Shown here piece by piece: positions 61,393 to 64,000 of a stretch of DNA of 64,000 nt. The first letter of the stretch is position 1, and each line of letters begins with the position of its first letter. The notes beneath the pieces are model-generated. The model saw only the letters and a list, made by a program, of their open reading frames with translations, was not told where the DNA came from and searched no databases. A program made the translations under genes and the position numbers. The DNA is from Roseovarius pelagicus (GTDB lineage: Bacteria > Pseudomonadota > Alphaproteobacteria > Rhodobacterales > Rhodobacteraceae): NCBI RefSeq assembly GCF_025639885.1, contig NZ_CP106737.1, forward strand, positions 1 to 64,000, written 5' to 3'.

Positions 61393-62826
61393 ATGCCTGA
61401 CTCCGAGCAATTCTACATCAACGGAAGCTGGGTCGCCCCGCATGGCACTGCCAAGTTTGATGTCGTGAATCCCGCAACCGAAGACGTCTGTGCTGTTATA
61501 TCTCTTGGCGAACAAGAGGATGTTGACCACGCAGTTCGTTCGGCCAGAGATGCGTTCGAAAGCTGGGCGCAAACCGATGCAAAACAGCGCATCGAACTGC
61601 TGGAAAACCTCGCGGCCATCTTTGAACGTCGGCAGGACGAAATGGCGCGCACCATCTCAATGGAGATGGGCGCCCCGATCGATCTGGCGAAAGGCCCTCA
61701 GGTGGCCATTGCCCTGCGTCACATCAAAACCTTTGTCGACGTGCTGCGAAACTACGCATTCGAACATCCTTTGACGCCCGATCGCGAGCGTGATCATATC
61801 ATTCGCGAACCGATCGGCGTCAGCGCATTGATCACGCCATGGAATTGGCCGATGAATCAAATCGCGCAGAAAGTAGGCGCTGCATTGGCCGCCGGATGCA
61901 CATGCATCCTCAAGCCGTCCGAAGTCGCGCCACTTTCCGCAATGCTCCTTGCCGAATTCATTGACGAGGCTGCATTTCCAGACGGCGTGTTCAACCTCGT
62001 CAATGGCAACGGACCGGGTGTTGGCGCCGCGCTGTCAAAACACCCAGACATTCGGATGATATCGCTGACCGGTTCAGGGCGCGCAGGACAGGCCATCACC
62101 GAGACCGCCGCTCCCACCTTCAAACGCGTCGTGCTGGAGCTCGGTGGCAAGGGAGCGAACATCGTGTTTGCCGACAGTGACTACAGGCAGGCAGTGGCCA
62201 AGGGCACGAAGCAATGCTTCAACAACAGCGGTCAAACCTGCAACGCACCAACCCGGATGCTGGTAGAGCGGTCCTGCTTTGACGAAGCGGTCAAGATTGC
62301 GGCCCAAACCGCACGAGAAACCGATATCGACGCACCCGATAAATCCGGCGCGCATATTGGTCCACTGGCACTCAGGCCGCAGTATGACAAGGTACAGGCA
62401 ATGATACAATCGGGCCTCGATGAAGGTGCTCGCCTCGTTGCCGGCGGCGCAGGACGGCCCGAAGGGATCACGCGGGGCTACTATGTGCGCCCCACAGTTT
62501 TTGCAAATGTAACCCCCGACATGCGGATTTTCCGAGAGGAAATTTTTGGCCCGGTCCTTGCGATGACCCCCTTCGACACCGAAGAGCACGCGATCGCGCT
62601 CGCCAATAACTGCGATTTCGGGCTGACAAACTACATCCAGACCGGCGATCCCGACAAAGCGCGGCGATTGGCAAGGAAACTTCAGTCCGGGATGGTGATA
62701 GTCAACGATGCGGCACGCGCCCCGACAAGCCCGTTCGGCGGTGTAAAACATTCCGGCAATGGGCGCGAAGGCGGCATTTGGGGCTTGGAAGAATTTCTGG
62801 AGATCAAATCCATCAGCGGTTGGTAA
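61393..62826 (+). CDS. NAD(P)-dependent aldehyde dehydrogenase (cluster E)
   Basis: The protein has 477 residues with normal ALDH order: NPATEDVCAVISLGEQEDVD, ITPWNWPMNQIAQKVGAALA near 145, LTGSGRAGQAITETAAPTFK near 220, LELGGKGANIVFADS (Glu) near 250, NNSGQTCNAPTRML (Cys) near 280 and EIFGPVLAMTPFD. It is the last gene of the cluster E operon and probably oxidises the aldehyde released by the monooxygenase or hydrolase. A hairpin pair follows its stop. Confidence 0.95.
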   Translation: MPDSEQFYINGSWVAPHGTAKFDVVNPATEDVCAVISLGEQEDVDHAVRSARDAFESWAQTDAKQRIELLENLAAIFERRQDEMARTISMEMGAPIDLAKGPQVAIALRHIKTFVDVLRNYAFEHPLTPDRERDHIIREPIGVSALITPWNWPMNQIAQKVGAALAAGCTCILKPSEVAPLSAMLLAEFIDEAAFPDGVFNLVNGNGPGVGAALSKHPDIRMISLTGSGRAGQAITETAAPTFKRVVLELGGKGANIVFADSDYRQAVAKGTKQCFNNSGQTCNAPTRMLVERSCFDEAVKIAAQTARETDIDAPDKSGAHIGPLALRPQYDKVQAMIQSGLDEGARLVAGGAGRPEGITRGYYVRPTVFANVTPDMRIFREEIFGPVLAMTPFDTEEHAIALANNCDFGLTNYIQTGDPDKARRLARKLQSGMVIVNDAARAPTSPFGGVKHSGNGREGGIWGLEEFLEIKSISGW

Positions 62827-62832
62827 ACTCGT

Positions 62833-62907
62833 GCAGGGCCTGCGCCCTGCGCGCGACCGGTTCACTCTACTCTAGCCGGTGTCCTGAGCAACCCTAAGGA
62901 CACCGGC
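62833..62907. terminator. Two hairpins between convergent genes
   Basis: The first stem is GCAGGGC-N4-GCCCTGC (62833-62850). The second is GCCGGTGTCCT-N11-AGGACACCGGC (62875-62907), 11 perfect base pairs. No T-run follows, so it may act as a bidirectional or Rho-assisted terminator for the ALDH operon and the ABC operon facing it. Confidence 0.5.
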
Positions 62908-63093
62908 CAATAATCCATTGTTATATTAGGCTTTCGTTTAATCGCCGCGCCACAAAATGGCTCGCCAAACGCATTCCGTCACGACCAGCGCTTGATATTC
63001 GCGACCTAGGCGCGGTGCGACACGTCACATTTCCAGTGATCATGTCGTTTCCTACGATTAGCATTTGTGGCCCGCCGCCTGTCCGCAACGGGA

Positions 63094-64000
63094 TCACATC
63101 TTATGCCAGGTTGCCAGTTTTCCGAGTGTTTCCAGATCGTGGTGACAATGAATCGTCAGATCCTCGGTCTGGCGCACGGCCGGCGTTTCCCGATCGCAGA
63201 TTTCGCCCTTCTTCCAAGGGCAGCGGTTGGCAAAGACGCAGCCCTCCCCGCTAAGTTTGGGAAGCTCAACGGGCTCGCCTTCTCCAAGCGCCCGACCGGG
63301 TTCAGGTGCGGCGCTCAGCAGCACGTGGGTATAAGGATGGTAAGGTGGCTCATAGATGCGGTCAGTTTTGCCCTGTTCCATTACCGCCCCCTTATACAGA
63401 ACGACAACCCGGTCCGAGATGGCCCGCACCACCGACAGGTCGTGGCTGATGAACAGCATGGCGATGTCGCCCTGCTTGCGCAGGTCCAGCAACACGTCGA
63501 TGACCTTGGCCTGTACCGAAACATCCAGCGCCGACAGAATCTCATCGCACAACAGAAGTGACGGGTTTGCCACCAGGCCACGTGCAATCGCCACGCGCTG
63601 GCGCTCTCCCCCCGATAGCTGGCCAGGGTAGCGGCTTAAGTAAGACTCGTCCAATTGCACATTGCGCAGGGCGCTCACCATCAACTCAAGCCGCTGGTTG
63701 GCAGTGAGATCGGGCTGAAAACGGCGAATTGGACGCGTGAGGGTCGCCCTGATTGTGCGTCTCGGATTGAGTGACGAGTCCGGGTTTTGGAACACATACT
63801 GAATTTCGCGAAGAAGGTCATTCTTACGCGCAGCAATCAGCCCAAGCTCCTGGTCGCCCATGTACTTGATACTGCCGCTGACGGATTCGATCATTCCGGT
63901 GATCGCCTTGGCAATCGTGGATTTTCCACTGCCGGACTCCCCGACCAGCGATACGATCTCACCGCGTTTGATCGTCAGGGAAAAGCCCTTGACCACCGGC
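63094..64000 (-). CDS. Peptide-type ABC transporter ATP-binding protein (partial)
   Basis: About 302 C-terminal residues are present; the gene continues past the right edge. Walker A is [20 protein letters not shown], the signature LSGGERQRVAIARGL and Walker B LLLCDEILSALDV. The C-terminus carries the oligopeptide/HPY extension (PPYHPYTHVLLSAAPEPGRA, FANRCPWKKGEICDRETPAV) with conserved Cys residues. It may be the DppF-like half of a fused or separate ATPase. A third peptide-type importer in this window would be consistent with the pattern at 17662 and 35111; its other subunits would lie to the right. Confidence 0.9.
   Translation of the reverse strand, partial: PVVKGFSLTIKRGEIVSLVGESGSGKSTIAKAITGMIESVSGSIKYMGDQELGLIAARKNDLLREIQYVFQNPDSSLNPRRTIRATLTRPIRRFQPDLTANQRLELMVSALRNVQLDESYLSRYPGQLSGGERQRVAIARGLVANPSLLLCDEILSALDVSVQAKVIDVLLDLRKQGDIAMLFISHDLSVVRAISDRVVVLYKGAVMEQGKTDRIYEPPYHPYTHVLLSAAPEPGRALGEGEPVELPKLSGEGCVFANRCPWKKGEICDRETPAVRQTEDLTIHCHHDLETLGKLATWHKM

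Noticed and set aside
1..64000. CRISPR arrays, tRNA, rRNA, phage genes, origin or partition genes.
   Set aside because: I looked for repeated spacers, cloverleaf or rRNA-like stretches and replication or phage proteins and saw none.

Overview
The window looks like an accessory catabolic region of an alphaproteobacterium, most likely of the Rhodobacteraceae (roseobacter) type. I infer this from the GC-rich coding style, the many ABC importers for organic nitrogen and acid substrates, the BKACE, GMC and ALDH enzymes, and the HipBA and IS6-family content. No rRNA, tRNA, replication gene or phage gene is visible.

Layout. (1) 1-6233, minus strand: a truncated branched-chain-amino-acid-type binding protein, an aldehyde dehydrogenase broken by a one-base slip in a G-run, a LacI repressor, an SDR dehydrogenase with a promoter and LacI-type operator in front of it, and a lone FAD oxidoreductase. 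(2) 6895-23963: a beta-oxidation regulon. A plus-strand operon (hydratase/dehydrogenase fusion, thiolase, two crotonases, acyl-CoA ligase) converges on a TetR gene. It is followed by two adjacent acyl-CoA dehydrogenases and a complete peptide-type ABC importer with a 2OG/Fe(II)-type oxygenase. The same CTAC-N6-GTAG palindrome stands before all three transcription units. (3) 24132-25229: a LysR remnant cut by a decayed IS6-family element. (4) 25617-33476: cluster A, with a luciferase-like monooxygenase (LLM), a GMC oxidoreductase, a three-gene betaine-type ABC importer and a LysR gene. (5) 33608-44065: cluster B, a nine-gene minus-strand operon holding an importer, a flavin reductase with a C-terminal Nudix-like part, an LLM, a 4-OT tautomerase, an alpha/beta hydrolase and an ALDH. 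A divergent TetR gene faces it, and two palindromes lie between. (6) 44099-49463: a mosaic of IS6-family elements that truncates a BKACE gene and encloses a HipBA toxin-antitoxin pair. (7) 49480-62826: clusters C, D and E, with three more LLM genes, two flavin reductases, two LysR genes, two paralogous amidohydrolases, an ALDH and a TetR remnant. (8) 63094-64000: the C-terminal part of another peptide-type ABC ATPase, running off the window.

The most striking feature is five paralogous LLM flavin monooxygenases within 35 kb, each in a different catabolic context. Three of the five modules (C, D, E) share a 14-base upstream sequence, AAAAGTTTCGTTTT, in the same orientation relative to the genes. 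This suggests that flavin-dependent oxygenation modules were duplicated and adapted to several related imported substrates, perhaps N-containing or peptide/amide-like compounds. The substrates cannot be read from the sequence.
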